The notes beneath the pieces were generated by a model. That model was not told the origin of the DNA. It ran no database searches and was given only the letters and a program-made list of their open reading frames with translations. Below, in pieces: positions 5,926 to 6,160 of a stretch of DNA of 6,160 nt; the stretch's first letter is position 1; each line of letters starts with the position of its first letter. This DNA is from an uncultured Clostridia bacterium. Its GTDB lineage: Bacteria > Bacillota > Clostridia > Christensenellales > CASEPJ01. The stretch is taken from contig CASEPJ010000190.1 in NCBI GenBank assembly GCA_949289715.1, positions 1 through 6,160 of the forward strand, in the 5' to 3' direction. Made by a program: the position numbers and the translations under genes.

Positions 5926-6160
5926 ATGATTACCCTTAAAAGTAAATCGGAAGTGTATTTATATAAAATAATAGAAACTTCCGATTATAATATAAATTAT
6001 AATTTATATAAAAAATTATTGAGAAAAAAAGATATAAAAATAAACGGGAAAAGAATTGCGCAAGACGTTTTAGTAAACGAAGGCGACGTTATTGAAATTT
6101 ATATAAACTCAGCTCAATTAATTCCCAAAATCGAAATAATTTATGAAGACGATAATTTTT
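5926..6160 (+). CDS. RluA-family pseudouridine synthase, 3' end beyond window
   Basis: The window holds only the first 78 codons. Residues 26-60 form an S4-type RNA-binding domain (KKLLRKKDIKINGKRI at 29-44, then VLVNEGDVIEIYI at 48-60). Residues 71-78, IIYEDDNF, begin the catalytic domain, where RluA/RluC/RluD proteins normally continue with a short loop into the conserved catalytic region; the catalytic Asp itself lies off the end. S4 followed directly by I-x-YEDD is strongly diagnostic of this family, which isomerises uridine to pseudouridine in rRNA. Which member and which rRNA site cannot be told. The ATG is 1 base after the GNAT stop codon with no convincing Shine-Dalgarno, so translation probably depends on ribosomes finishing the upstream gene. 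The first 25 residues are unusually rich in Tyr, Asn and Ile. Confidence 0.87.
   Translation, partial: MITLKSKSEVYLYKIIETSDYNINYNLYKKLLRKKDIKINGKRIAQDVLVNEGDVIEIYINSAQLIPKIEIIYEDDNF
5945..5986 (+). repeat. Perfect 10-bp inverted repeat inside the rluA-family gene
   Basis: AATCGGAAGT (5945-5954) and ACTTCCGATT (5977-5986) are exact reverse complements separated by 22 A/T-rich bases. They begin about 20 bases after the start codon. The RNA could form a hairpin near the ribosome-binding region, or the repeat could bind a dimeric protein. It may also be chance in AT-rich coding DNA, though the stem contains 4 G/C pairs. Confidence 0.55.

Overview
The window is strongly AT-rich. UAA and UGA both act as stops and Trp is read from TGG, so the standard bacterial code is in use. 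Clear GGAG/AGGAGG ribosome binding sites, sigma-A-type promoters, a tetrahydrofolate (THF) riboswitch ahead of a folate ECF-transporter subunit, and a DUF421/DUF4363 gene pair all point to a low-GC Firmicute, most likely an uncultured or gut-type Clostridia lineage. No phage, transposon, CRISPR, tRNA or rRNA signal was seen. The piece looks like ordinary chromosome with some poorly described proteins.

Layout. (1) Bases 1-1118, minus strand: a two-gene operon encoding a DUF421 (YetF-like) membrane protein followed by a DUF4363 membrane-anchored protein. The genes overlap by an ATGA and end in an intrinsic terminator at 1-24. (2) Bases 1119-1348: a divergent control region with a consensus promoter (TTTACA-17-TATAAT) on the plus strand. 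It is followed by a THF riboswitch (about 1198-1292) and a leader in which the folT Shine-Dalgarno can be sequestered. (3) Bases 1349-4692, plus strand: folT (folate-specific S component), an iron-containing alcohol dehydrogenase family gene joined by TAATG, a B-box-type zinc finger/four-TM/tandem-repeat protein 2 bp later, and after 52 bp a small double-LysM protein. (4) Bases 4693-4796: an AT-rich gap with a second consensus promoter (TTGATG-17-TATAAT). (5) Bases 4797-6160: a GNAT-family acetyltransferase-like protein, then the first 78 codons of an RluA-type pseudouridine synthase that runs off the end of the window.

How the parts work together. The riboswitch should lower FolT synthesis when reduced folate is plentiful. 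FolT has no ATPase or EcfT gene beside it, so it probably uses a shared energising module encoded elsewhere (group II ECF). Because the dehydrogenase gene starts inside the folT stop codon, and the zinc-finger gene lies 2 bp further on, both are likely to follow folate-dependent expression. A functional link of either gene to folate or one-carbon metabolism is not established from this sequence.

The most interesting items are the detailed switch architecture of the THF riboswitch, the coupling of a variant Fe-ADH (His-to-Gln at a metal-ligand position) to folT, and the zinc finger-membrane-tandem-repeat protein, whose C-terminal half contains two copies of a 75-residue unit.
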